A stretch of 64,000 nt of DNA from Streptomyces albus subsp. chlorinus (GTDB lineage Bacteria > Actinomycetota > Actinomycetes > Streptomycetales > Streptomycetaceae): positions 4,930,351 to 4,994,350 of the forward strand of contig NZ_VJOK01000001.1 of NCBI RefSeq assembly GCF_013302895.1. The letters run 5' to 3'. Each line of letters starts with the position of its first letter. Position 1 is the first letter of the stretch. The translations under genes and the position numbers were made by a program. The notes under the pieces were generated by a model, which saw only the letters and a program-made list of their open reading frames with translations, had not been told where the DNA came from and made no database searches. This document shows positions 32,360 to 40,832 of this stretch, piece by piece.

Positions 32360-33985
32360 ATGCGTGCTGCCAGGTCCGTGCGGTTTCGAAGGGCCGCGAC
32401 GACGGCGCGGTGGTCGGCGCTCGCGGTCGCCGTGGCGCTGACGGCCGCGGCCTGCGGCTCGGGCGCGGGCGACGGCGGCAAGCCCGCCGGGTACGTGTCC
32501 ATCGACGTCACCGAGCCGCAGAAGCCCCTCGTCCCGGGCAACACCAACGAGACGCAGGGCGCCTACGTCATCAACGCGCTGTTCACCGGGCTCGTCGAGT
32601 ACAACGCCAAGGGGAAGCTGGAGAACGCGAACGCCGAGTCGATCACCACGGACGACTCCAGGACGTGGACGGTCAAGCTCCGCAAGGGCTGGACGTTCCA
32701 CAACGGCGAGGACGTCACCGCCCGGTCGTACGTGGACGCCTGGAACTGGTTCGCCGACATCCGCAACAACCAGCAGAACAGCTTCTGGTTCGAGGACATC
32801 AAGGGCTACCAGGACGTCCACCCGGAGAAGGGCGACCCCAGGGCGAAGGCGATGTCGGGCCTGAAGGTGGTGGACGACCACACCTTCACCATCGAGCTGA
32901 CCCACCCGGTCTCGTACTTCAAGTACAAGCTCGGCTACTACACCTTCGCGCCGCTGCCCCACGGGTTCTACCAGGACCCGAAGAAGTACGGCCAGCACCC
33001 GGTGGGCAACGGGCCCTACACCTTCGAGGAGTGGACCCACAAGAAGCTCATCCAGGTCAAGGCGTGGAAGGGCTACAAGGGCGTCCACAAGGCGAAGAAC
33101 AAGGGCCTCCAGTTCCGCAACTACACCAGCTACGAGGGCGCCTACCAGGATGTCCTCTCCAACACGCTGGACATCTCTCCGCAGGTGGCGCCCAAGGACC
33201 TGCCGATGCGCAAGAACGACTTCGGCGACCGTTCCATCGACCAGCCGTTCGCGGGCACCCAGACCATCGCCCCGGCCTTCTACTCCAAGCCCTTCAAGGA
33301 CGTGGACCCCAAGGTCCTCCAGGGCCTGTCCATGGCGATCGACCGCAAGACGATCACCCGCACGGTGCTCAACCGCACCCGCGTCCCCGCCACCGGCTTC
33401 ATGCCGCCCGAGGTCACCGGCTACCAGAAGCTGAAGACCGACATCTTCGACTACGACCCGAAGAAGGCGCGGAAGCTCATCAAGGAGGGCGGCGGCGTCC
33501 CCGGCAACAAGCTGTGGATCCAGTTCAACGCGGACGGCGGCCACAAGGAGTGGGTCACCGCGGTGTGCGACTCGATCCGCAAGGCCACCGGCATCGAGTG
33601 CGTCGGCGACTCCAAGCCCGACTTCCAGACCGACCTGGACGCGCGGGACGCCGAGCAGATCAAGGCGTTCTACCGGAGTGGCTGGGTGGCCGACTACCCG
33701 CTGAACGTCAACTTCCTCAAGGAGCTGTACGCCACCCAGGCCCAGACGAACTACGGCAAGTTCTCCGACAAGGAGATCGACGCCCTGTTCAGGAAGGGCG
33801 ACAAGGCCACGACCCTGGACGGGACGATCAAGGTCTACCAGGAGGCGGAGCGCAAGCTCGCCGAGAAGATGCCGACCATCCCGCTGTGGGACTACAAGGC
33901 CAACGTCGTCCACAGCAAGGACGTCGGCAACGTCAAGGTCAACTACAAGGGCGACGTCATCCTCTCCGACGTCACCGTCAAGTAG
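32360..33985 (+). CDS. Oligopeptide-binding lipoprotein, ABC transporter 1
   Basis: 541 residues. The ATG at 32360 has AAGGAGG 6 nt upstream (an earlier in-frame ATG at 32315 has none). A signal peptide ends in the lipobox L-T-A-A-A-C32. Family-5 SBP motifs: G-A-Y-V-I-N-A-L-F-T-G-L, W-T-V-K-L-R-K-G-W-T-F-H-N-G, L-Q-G-L-S-M-A-I-D-R and W-V-A-D-Y-P. It captures oligopeptides outside the membrane and delivers them to the two permeases just downstream (34020, 34942). First gene of a five-gene operon; the 34-bp gap to the permease contains no hairpin. It resembles the lipoprotein of transporter 2 (38151) at moderate identity by eye. Confidence 0.94.
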   Translation: MRAARSVRFRRAATTARWSALAVAVALTAAACGSGAGDGGKPAGYVSIDVTEPQKPLVPGNTNETQGAYVINALFTGLVEYNAKGKLENANAESITTDDSRTWTVKLRKGWTFHNGEDVTARSYVDAWNWFADIRNNQQNSFWFEDIKGYQDVHPEKGDPRAKAMSGLKVVDDHTFTIELTHPVSYFKYKLGYYTFAPLPHGFYQDPKKYGQHPVGNGPYTFEEWTHKKLIQVKAWKGYKGVHKAKNKGLQFRNYTSYEGAYQDVLSNTLDISPQVAPKDLPMRKNDFGDRSIDQPFAGTQTIAPAFYSKPFKDVDPKVLQGLSMAIDRKTITRTVLNRTRVPATGFMPPEVTGYQKLKTDIFDYDPKKARKLIKEGGGVPGNKLWIQFNADGGHKEWVTAVCDSIRKATGIECVGDSKPDFQTDLDARDAEQIKAFYRSGWVADYPLNVNFLKELYATQAQTNYGKFSDKEIDALFRKGDKATTLDGTIKVYQEAERKLAEKMPTIPLWDYKANVVHSKDVGNVKVNYKGDVILSDVTVK

Positions 33986-34019
33986 CCCCCACATCCCGTA
34001 ACGCGCAATCGGAGGCACC

Positions 34020-34949
34020 ATGGGGCGCTATGTCGCGCGGCGACTGCTCCAGATGATCCCGGTCTTCATCGGGTCGACTCTGCTGATCTTCTGCATGATG
34101 TACGCCCTGCCGGGCGACCCCGTCAAAGCGCTCTGGGGCGAGCAGTCCTCCGACCCGGCGCAGATCGCGGCCCTCAAGCACCACCTGGGCCTCGACCAGC
34201 CCCTGTGGTGGCAGTACTGGCACTATCTGACCGGGCTGTTCCACGGCGACTTCGGCACCCAGATCGCCAGCCAGCGGCCGGTGGCCGATGTGATCGCGCA
34301 GGCGTTCCCGGTGACGATCCGGCTGACGCTGTTCGCCTTCGTCTTCACCGTCGTCGCCGGCATCCTGCTCGGCCTGGCGGCCGGGCTGCGGGCGGAGAAG
34401 GCCCTCGACCGGCTCGTGCTCGTCTTCACGCTGCTGCTGATCTCGATCCCCAGCTTCGTGCTCGGCTTCCTCTTCCAGTACGTCTTCGCCTTCCAACTGG
34501 GCTGGGTCACCCCGACCGTGCAGGACTCCGAGTCCTTCAGCCAGCTGATGCTGCCCGCCGTCGTGCTGGCCGCGCTCTCCCTCGCCTACGTCACCCGGCT
34601 CACCCGGACCTCCGTCGCGGAGAACCTGCGCGCCGACTACATCCGCACCGCCGTCGCCAAGGGCCTGCCGCGCCGCCGCGTGGTCGGCGTCCACCTGCTG
34701 CGGAACTCGCTGATACCCGTCGTCACCTTCCTCGGCACCGACATCGGCTCCCTGATGGCCGGAGCCGTCGTCACCGAGGGCATCTTCAACGTGCCCGGCA
34801 TCGGCAACGCCGTCTTCCAGGCACTGACCCGCCGCGAGGGCTCCACCGTGGTCGGCATCGTCACGCTGATCGTCCTCGTGTATCTCGCCGCAAGCCTGCT
34901 CGTCGACCTGCTCTACGCGGTCCTGGACCCGAGGATCCGTTATGCCTGA
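34020..34949 (+). CDS. Oligopeptide ABC permease, DppB/OppB type, transporter 1
   Basis: 309 residues. N-terminal G-R-Y-V-A-R-R-L-L-Q-M-I-P-V-F-I, six hydrophobic segments, and the BPD signature loop: E-N-L-R-A-D-Y-I-R-T-A-V-A-K-G-L then H-L-L-R-N-S-L-I-P-V-V-T. C-terminus L-D-P-R-I-R-Y as in OppB. GGAGG 4-5 nt before the ATG. It forms half of the transmembrane channel. Its stop overlaps the ATG of the next permease by 8 bases (ATGCCTGA). Confidence 0.95.
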   Translation: MGRYVARRLLQMIPVFIGSTLLIFCMMYALPGDPVKALWGEQSSDPAQIAALKHHLGLDQPLWWQYWHYLTGLFHGDFGTQIASQRPVADVIAQAFPVTIRLTLFAFVFTVVAGILLGLAAGLRAEKALDRLVLVFTLLLISIPSFVLGFLFQYVFAFQLGWVTPTVQDSESFSQLMLPAVVLAALSLAYVTRLTRTSVAENLRADYIRTAVAKGLPRRRVVGVHLLRNSLIPVVTFLGTDIGSLMAGAVVTEGIFNVPGIGNAVFQALTRREGSTVVGIVTLIVLVYLAASLLVDLLYAVLDPRIRYA

Positions 34950-35880
34950 GACAGCGACCGCCGCCGCCTCCCTGCCGGGCACGGCCCAGCCGGCCGCCCC
35001 CGACCCCGCACCGGGCAAGGGCCGCAGCCTGTGGACCGACGCCTGGCACGACCTGCGACGCAACCCGCTCTTCCTCATCTCGGCCGCACTCATCGTGGTG
35101 CTGCTGGTCATGGTGGCCTTCCCCGGGCTGTTCACCTCCGCCTCGCCCCGCGACGGCGACCTGCTGGCCCACTACCAGGGCGGCCCGCACTACACCCACC
35201 TCTTCCGCGCCGACTGGTTCGGCTACGACAGCCAGGGCCGCTCCGTGTGGGCGCGCATGGTCCACGGCGCCCGCGCCTCGGTGCTCGTGGGCGTGCTCGT
35301 CACCCTGTTCGTGACGGTCGTCGGCGGCATCGTCGGCATGGTCGCCGGATACTTCGGCGGCTGGATCGACAGCGTGCTCTCCCGGATCACCGACATCTTC
35401 CAGGGCATCCCGTTCCTGCTGGGCTCCATGGTGGTGCTGACCACCTTCGCCGAGCGCAAGGTGTGGGTCGTCATCGCCGCGCTGCTCTTCCTCGGCTGGA
35501 CGCAGATCGCCCGCGTGGCGCGGGGTGCCGTCATCACCGTCAAACAGAGCGACTACGTGCAGGCCGCGCGCTCGCTGGGCGCGGGCACCGTGCGGATCAT
35601 GTTCCGGCACATCGTGCCCAACGCGCTGGCCCCGGTCATCGTCGTCGCCACCACCGCGCTCGGCGGCTACATCGCCGCCGAGGCGACCCTGTCCTACCTG
35701 GGTATCGGCCTCTCGGAGCCCACCGTCTCGTGGGGCATCGACGTGTCCGACGGCCGCAACGCGCTGCGGACGGCGCCACATGTGCTGATATCCCCCGCCG
35801 TCATGGTCTCCCTGACCGTGCTGGCGTTCATCATGCTCGGCGATGCGGTCCGCAACGCCCTCGATCCCAAGAGCCGTTGA
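34942..35880 (+). CDS. Oligopeptide ABC permease, DppC/OppC type, transporter 1
   Basis: 312 residues. A hydrophilic N-terminus with W-H-D-L-R-R-N-P-L-F, then six TM segments with the OppC pattern W-F-G-Y-D-S-Q-G-R-S-V-W-A-R, I-T-D-I-F-Q-G-I-P, and the EAA-like loop Y-V-Q-A-A-R-S-L-G-A-G then I-V-P-N-A-L-A-P. It pairs with the OppB-type permease, and translation is coupled through the 8-nt overlap with the preceding stop. The ATPase gene follows 17 bp later. Confidence 0.95.
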   Translation: MPETATAAASLPGTAQPAAPDPAPGKGRSLWTDAWHDLRRNPLFLISAALIVVLLVMVAFPGLFTSASPRDGDLLAHYQGGPHYTHLFRADWFGYDSQGRSVWARMVHGARASVLVGVLVTLFVTVVGGIVGMVAGYFGGWIDSVLSRITDIFQGIPFLLGSMVVLTTFAERKVWVVIAALLFLGWTQIARVARGAVITVKQSDYVQAARSLGAGTVRIMFRHIVPNALAPVIVVATTALGGYIAAEATLSYLGIGLSEPTVSWGIDVSDGRNALRTAPHVLISPAVMVSLTVLAFIMLGDAVRNALDPKSR

Positions 35881-35897
35881 GGGAGGCGCGGGAAGAC

Positions 35898-36875
35898 ATG
35901 ACCCTGCTCGAAGTGCGGGACCTGCACGTCGATTTCCACACCAGGGACGGCGTGGTCAAAGCCGTCAACGGGGTGAGCTACAGCGTCGAGCCGGGGGAGA
36001 CCCTGGCGGTGCTGGGCGAGTCCGGTTCCGGCAAGTCCGTGACGGCCCAGGCCGTCATGGGCATCCTCGACATGCCGCCGGGACGCATACCCAAGGGAGA
36101 GATCCTCTTCCACGGCCGGGACCTGCTCACCATGTCCGCGGAGGAGCGCCGGAAAATCAGGGGCGCCCGGATGGCCATGATTTTCCAGGACGCGCTGTCG
36201 GCGTTGAATCCGGTGCTGACCGTGGGTTATCAGCTGGGTGAGATGTTCCGTGTCCATCAGGGTGCCTCTCGTAAGGAGGCCAAGGCCAAGGCTGTTGAGT
36301 TGATGGAGCGGGTGAGGATTCCGGCTGCCCGGGCGCGGGTGGGTGATTTTCCGCATCAGTTCAGTGGGGGGATGCGGCAGCGGATCATGATTGCGATGGC
36401 GTTGGCTTTGGAGCCGGATCTGATCATCGCGGACGAGCCGACGACGGCGTTGGATGTGACGGTGCAGGCGCAGGTGATGGAGTTGCTTGCGGATTTGCAG
36501 CGTGAGTTCAACATGGGGCTGATTCTGATCACGCATGATCTGGGTGTGGTGGCGGATGTGGCGGACAAGATCGCGGTGATGTACGCGGGGCGGATCGTGG
36601 AGACGGCTGGGGTCAAGGAGTTGTACCGCTCTCCGGCCCATCCGTACACCAAGGGCCTCCTCGACTCCATCCCCCGCCTCGACCAGAAGGGCAAGGAGCT
36701 GTACGCGATCCAGGGCCTGCCCCCCAACATGGCCAAGGTGCCCGGCGGTTGCGCCTTCCACCCGCGCTGCCCCGCCGCCCGGGACGTGTGCCGCACCGAG
36801 CTGCCACCCCTCGCGGCGGTGGGCGACGGCCGCGGCAGCGCCTGCCACTTCTGGAAGGAGACCCTCGGTGAGTGA
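35898..36875 (+). CDS. Oligopeptide ABC ATPase, OppD type, transporter 1
   Basis: 325 residues. Walker A G-E-S-G-S-G-K-S, Q-loop F-Q-D-A-L-S-A-L-N-P, signature F-S-G-G-M-R-Q-R, Walker B I-I-A-D-E-P-T-T-A-L-D, H-loop T-H-D-L-G-V-V, and the oligopeptide C-terminal domain with Cys (C-A-F-H-P-R-C-P). One of the two energising subunits. Bases 36160-36692 are identical, apart from one base at 36608, to 42080-42612 in the transporter 2 gene and use atypical low-GC codons (GTT, TTG, ATT). This is a gene-conversion signature. The GTG of the next ATPase overlaps the stop. Confidence 0.95.
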   Translation: MTLLEVRDLHVDFHTRDGVVKAVNGVSYSVEPGETLAVLGESGSGKSVTAQAVMGILDMPPGRIPKGEILFHGRDLLTMSAEERRKIRGARMAMIFQDALSALNPVLTVGYQLGEMFRVHQGASRKEAKAKAVELMERVRIPAARARVGDFPHQFSGGMRQRIMIAMALALEPDLIIADEPTTALDVTVQAQVMELLADLQREFNMGLILITHDLGVVADVADKIAVMYAGRIVETAGVKELYRSPAHPYTKGLLDSIPRLDQKGKELYAIQGLPPNMAKVPGGCAFHPRCPAARDVCRTELPPLAAVGDGRGSACHFWKETLGE

Positions 36876-37932
36876 ACAGTCCGAGCGCGGCGTGCCGGTC
36901 CGCGAGTCCGAGCCCATTCTCGAAGTGCGGGACCTGGTCAAGCACTTCCCGCTGACGCAGGGTGTCCTCTTCAAGCGGCAGGTCGGCGCGGTCAAGGCCG
37001 TGGACGGCGTCTCCTTCGACCTGCACAAGGGCGAGACGCTCGGTATCGTCGGGGAGTCCGGCTGCGGCAAGTCCACGGTGGCCAAGCTGCTGATGAACCT
37101 GGAGCAGCCCACCTCGGGGACGATCCGCTACAAGGGCGAGGACATCACCAAGCTGTCCGCGCGGGCACTGAGGGCGGTGCGGCGGAACATCCAGATGGTG
37201 TTCCAGGATCCGTATACGTCGTTGAATCCGCGGATGACGGTGGGGGACATCGTCGGGGAGCCGTTCGACATCCATCCGGAGGTGGCGCCGAGGGGTGACC
37301 GGCGGCGTCGGGTGCGGGAGTTGCTGGATGTGGTGGGGTTGAATCCGGAGTATGTGAACCGGTATCCGCACCAGTTCAGTGGTGGTCAGCGGCAGCGGAT
37401 CGGGATCGCGCGGGGTCTTGCGCTGCGGCCGGAGATCATCGTGGCCGACGAGCCGGTCTCCGCGCTGGACGTCTCGGTCCAGGCCCAGGTCGTCAACCTG
37501 ATGGAACGCCTCCAGGACGAGTTCGGCCTCTCCTACATCTTCATCGCGCACGACCTGTCGATCGTGCGCCACATCTCCGACCGCGTCGGCGTCATGTACC
37601 TCGGGAAGATGGCCGAAATCGGCACCGACGAGCAGATCTACGAGCACCCGACCCACCCGTACACCCAGGCCCTGCTGTCGGCCGTGCCGGTGCCCGACCC
37701 CGAGACGGAGGGGCGGCGGGAGCGGATCGTGCTGGAGGGCGATGTGCCCTCCCCGGCCAACCCGCCCTCCGGCTGCCGGTTCCGGACGCGGTGCTGGAAG
37801 GCCGCCGAGCGGTGCGCCGAAGAGGTTCCGCTGCTGGCCGTGCCGTCGCTGTACGCGGAGTCCGAGTCGGGCGCCGCGCACCCGTCGGCCTGCCACTTCG
37901 CCGAGGAGCGGCCGGTGGTGGCCGCGGCCTGA
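36868..37932 (+). CDS. Oligopeptide ABC ATPase, OppF type, transporter 1
   Basis: 354 residues. Walker A G-E-S-G-C-G-K-S, Q-loop F-Q-D-P-Y-T-S-L-N-P, signature F-S-G-G-Q-R-Q-R, Walker B I-V-A-D-E-P-V-S-A-L-D, H-D-L-S-I-V-R-H and the Cys-containing C-terminal domain (G-C-R-F-R-T-R-C-W). Starts at GTG 36868 overlapping the OppD-type stop by 8 bases. Three tracts (36925-37040, 37174-37589, about 37653-37776) are near-identical to the corresponding gene of transporter 2, with diverged DNA between. Last gene of operon 1. Confidence 0.95.
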   Translation: MSEQSERGVPVRESEPILEVRDLVKHFPLTQGVLFKRQVGAVKAVDGVSFDLHKGETLGIVGESGCGKSTVAKLLMNLEQPTSGTIRYKGEDITKLSARALRAVRRNIQMVFQDPYTSLNPRMTVGDIVGEPFDIHPEVAPRGDRRRRVRELLDVVGLNPEYVNRYPHQFSGGQRQRIGIARGLALRPEIIVADEPVSALDVSVQAQVVNLMERLQDEFGLSYIFIAHDLSIVRHISDRVGVMYLGKMAEIGTDEQIYEHPTHPYTQALLSAVPVPDPETEGRRERIVLEGDVPSPANPPSGCRFRTRCWKAAERCAEEVPLLAVPSLYAESESGAAHPSACHFAEERPVVAAA

Positions 37933-38103
37933 GTCCGGCCGGCTGCTGGGGCAGGGGGCCGGCGGCCGAGGGCCGGAAGCCCGGGGCCGACGGCTGCCGT
38001 TCGGTGGCTGCCGGTGCCGCTTGCCGGGGTGTGTCGCCCAAACGGGTGCCGCCCTGACCGGGGCGGGCAAGGCGGCCAGGCATATGGTGTCAAAAGGTGT
38101 TAA

Positions 38104-38130
38104 GTGGGTCCGAGTCGTACTCGGACCCAC
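38104..38130 (+). terminator. Perfect 12-bp hairpin between operons 1 and 2
   Basis: GTGGGTCCGAGT (38104-38115) is complementary to ACTCGGACCCAC (38119-38130) across a 3-nt loop (CGT). It ends only 11 bases before the ribosome site GGAGG of the transporter 2 lipoprotein. It may be the terminator of operon 1 or a leader hairpin in the transporter 2 mRNA. Its position so close to the SD makes a leader role plausible. Confidence 0.6.
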
Positions 38131-38150
38131 CGCGCACCCAGGAGGCACCC

Positions 38151-39797
38151 ATGCGTGGAGCCACCCGCGTCACCATGACCAGGAGGGCGCTCGCCGCCGT
38201 CGGGGCGGTCGCTCTCACGGCCACTGCCTGCGGGGGCGGCTCCACCAGCGGCGGGGGCGGCGGGAGCCAGGACGGGGTCGTCCGCGCCTTCTGGACCGAC
38301 CCGCAGCATCCGGTCGAGCCCGCGAACACCAACGAGGTGCAGGGCGGCAAGGTCCTCGACATGATCTCCCGGGGGCTGATGAAGTACGACCCCGTCACCG
38401 GAAAGGCCGAGAAGGCGGTCGCCCGGTCCATCACGACCGAGGACCAGCGGAACTTCACCATCACGCTGGAAAAGGGCTGGAAATTCTCCGACGGCACCCC
38501 CGTGACGGCGAAGTCGTTCGTGGACGCGTGGAACTACGGGGCGCTGGTCACCAACAAGCAGATCAACTCCTACTTCTTCCAGTACATCGACGGCTACGAC
38601 GAGGTGCACCCCGAGAAGGGGAAGCCCAGGGCGAAGACGATGTCGGGGCTCAAGGTCAAGGACGGCCACACCTTCACCGTGCGGCTGAACCAGGAATTCT
38701 CGACCTGGCCCCAGACCCTCGGCTACAGCGCCTATGCGCCGCTGCCCAGGAGCTTCTTCACCGACCACGACGGATGGCTGGAGAAGCCGGTCGGAAACGG
38801 CCCGTACAAGGTGGACTCGTACTCCAAGGGCCAATCCATGAAGCTGTCGCGGAACAAGCACTACGCGGGTGAGGACAAGCCCCGGAACAAGGGCGTCGAG
38901 CTGAAGGTCTACACCGACCAGAACACCGGCTACACCGACCTCCAGGCAGGGAACCTGGACGTGGTCGACGAGCTTCCGGCCGGCCAGCTCAAGAACGCGA
39001 AGCGCGATCTGCACGGGCGCTACATCAACCAGCCGGCGGGCATCACGCAGAGCCTCTCCTTCCCGATGTACGACAAGAAGTGGCAGGGCGGGAAGGCCGC
39101 GATGGTCCGGCGCGGTCTGTCCATGGCGATCAACCGGAAGGAGGTGACCGACAAGATCTACCACGGCACCCGGGAGCCGGCGACCGACCTGACCTCACCC
39201 GTGCTGAAGACGGCGGGCGGCTACAAGCCGGGGCTGTGCGGGAAGGCGTGCGAGTACGACCCCAAGGGCGCGAGAAAGCTCATCAAGCAGGGCGGGGGGC
39301 TGCCCGGCGGCCGGATCACACTGACCTCCAACGTGGACACCGGGTCCCACCGGCAGTGGATGGAAGCCGTCTGCAACAGCGTCAACCGCACGCTGCGGAA
39401 GAACAACGCCTGCACCGTCAACCCCGTCCCGACGTTCAGCGAATTCCGCTCCGACATCACCGACAGGAAGATGAAGGGGATGTTCAGGACCGGCTGGCAG
39501 ATGGACTACCCGCTGATCCAGAACTTCATCCAGCCCGTCTACTACACCGACGCCTCCTCCAACGACTCCGGCTTCTCCGACCCCCAGGTCGACAAGCTCA
39601 TCGACAAGGCCAACGCCGCCGCCGACCAGAAGAGTGCCGTGGGCCTCTTCCAGCAGGCCGAGAAGCGCATCCTGGAGACGTTCCCGGCCATTCCGCTGTG
39701 GTACCAGAACGGCAACGCCGGCTATTCGGACCGGGTCGGCAAGGTGAAGCTCAACCCCTTCTCGGTGCCGGTGTTCACCGACATCAAGGTCAAGTGA
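38151..39797 (+). CDS. Oligopeptide-binding lipoprotein, ABC transporter 2
   Basis: 548 residues. GGAGG sits 5 nt before the ATG at 38151. Signal peptide and lipobox L-T-A-T-A-C27. SBP motifs: G-G-K-V-L-D-M-I-S-R-G-L, F-T-I-T-L-E-K-G-W-K-F-S-D-G, R-R-G-L-S-M-A-I-N-R and W-Q-M-D-Y-P. Close in length and layout to the lipoprotein of transporter 1 but diverged throughout, unlike the ATPases. First gene of the second five-gene operon; the next start is a GTG 7 nt after its stop. Confidence 0.94.
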   Translation: MRGATRVTMTRRALAAVGAVALTATACGGGSTSGGGGGSQDGVVRAFWTDPQHPVEPANTNEVQGGKVLDMISRGLMKYDPVTGKAEKAVARSITTEDQRNFTITLEKGWKFSDGTPVTAKSFVDAWNYGALVTNKQINSYFFQYIDGYDEVHPEKGKPRAKTMSGLKVKDGHTFTVRLNQEFSTWPQTLGYSAYAPLPRSFFTDHDGWLEKPVGNGPYKVDSYSKGQSMKLSRNKHYAGEDKPRNKGVELKVYTDQNTGYTDLQAGNLDVVDELPAGQLKNAKRDLHGRYINQPAGITQSLSFPMYDKKWQGGKAAMVRRGLSMAINRKEVTDKIYHGTREPATDLTSPVLKTAGGYKPGLCGKACEYDPKGARKLIKQGGGLPGGRITLTSNVDTGSHRQWMEAVCNSVNRTLRKNNACTVNPVPTFSEFRSDITDRKMKGMFRTGWQMDYPLIQNFIQPVYYTDASSNDSGFSDPQVDKLIDKANAAADQKSAVGLFQQAEKRILETFPAIPLWYQNGNAGYSDRVGKVKLNPFSVPVFTDIKVK

Positions 39798-39803
39798 GCC
39801 GCC

Positions 39804-40727
39804 GTGGGGCGCTACGTCGTCAGACGACTGCTCCAGATGGTCCCGGTGTTCATCGGGACGACCTTTCTCATCTTCGTGATGGTCTACGCCGTAGGGGACC
39901 CGGTCAACGCGATGTTCGGCGAGCGTGCGCCGGACCCCGCGACGGCGGCCCAGCTGCGCGCGGAATTCAACCTCGACAAGCCGGTCTGGCAGCAGTACGT
40001 GCTCTACATGGGCAAGATCTTCACCGGTGACTTCGGCAACGCCTTCAACGGCCAGCCGGTGACGGAACTCATGGGGACGGCCTTCCCCATCACCATCCGG
40101 CTGGCCGTCCTCGCCATCGTCTTCGAGATCCTCATCGGCCTCACCCTCGGCGTGCTCACCGGACTGCGGCGTGGGCGGCCCGTCGACAGCGGGGTGCTGA
40201 TGTTCACCCTCGTCGTCATCTCCGTGCCCACCTTCGTGACCGGCAGCCTCGCCCAGTACCTGCTCGGAGTGAAGTGGGGCTGGATCGCGCCCGCCGTCTC
40301 ACCGGCCGCGCCCGCGAACGAACTCCTGCTGCCCGCCCTGGTGCTCGCACTGGTGTCGCTGGCCTATGTGACGCGGCTGACCCGCACCTCCCTCGCGGAG
40401 AACGCCCGCGCCGACTACGTCCGCACCGCGATCGCCAAGGGGCTGTCCCGGCGGCGGGTGACGGTACGGCACCTGCTGCGCAACTCCCTCATCCCCGTCG
40501 TCACCTTCCTGGGAACGGACGTCGGCAGCCTGATGGCAGGGGCGCTGGTGACCGAACGCATCTTCAACATCCAGGGCGTCGGCTTCCAGCTGTGGCAGGG
40601 CATCGTCCGGCAGAACTCGCCGACCGTCGTCGGCTTCGTGACCATCCTCGTCATCGTCTTCCTCCTCGCGAACCTGCTCGTCGACCTCCTGTACGCCGTG
40701 CTCGACCCGAGGATCCGCTATGTGTGA
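39804..40727 (+). CDS. Oligopeptide ABC permease, DppB/OppB type, transporter 2
   Basis: 307 residues beginning G-R-Y-V-V-R-R-L-L-Q-M-V-P-V-F-I. Six TM segments and the loop E-N-A-R-A-D-Y-V-R-T-A-I-A-K-G-L ... R-N-S-L-I-P-V-V-T; C-terminus L-D-P-R-I-R-Y-V. Clearly paralogous to the 34020 permease. The GTG start at 39804 lies 7 nt after the lipoprotein stop. About 105 bp separate it from the next permease. Confidence 0.95.
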   Translation: MGRYVVRRLLQMVPVFIGTTFLIFVMVYAVGDPVNAMFGERAPDPATAAQLRAEFNLDKPVWQQYVLYMGKIFTGDFGNAFNGQPVTELMGTAFPITIRLAVLAIVFEILIGLTLGVLTGLRRGRPVDSGVLMFTLVVISVPTFVTGSLAQYLLGVKWGWIAPAVSPAAPANELLLPALVLALVSLAYVTRLTRTSLAENARADYVRTAIAKGLSRRRVTVRHLLRNSLIPVVTFLGTDVGSLMAGALVTERIFNIQGVGFQLWQGIVRQNSPTVVGFVTILVIVFLLANLLVDLLYAVLDPRIRYV

Positions 40728-40832
40728 CCCGCACTCCCGCCCCTCCGGCACCGATGCCGGTGTGCTCCCCCGCACCGGGGTGGCCCGCGCAGGCCGCGAC
40801 GCCCCGGCCCTCGCCCGGCGGGGGGCTCTGCC

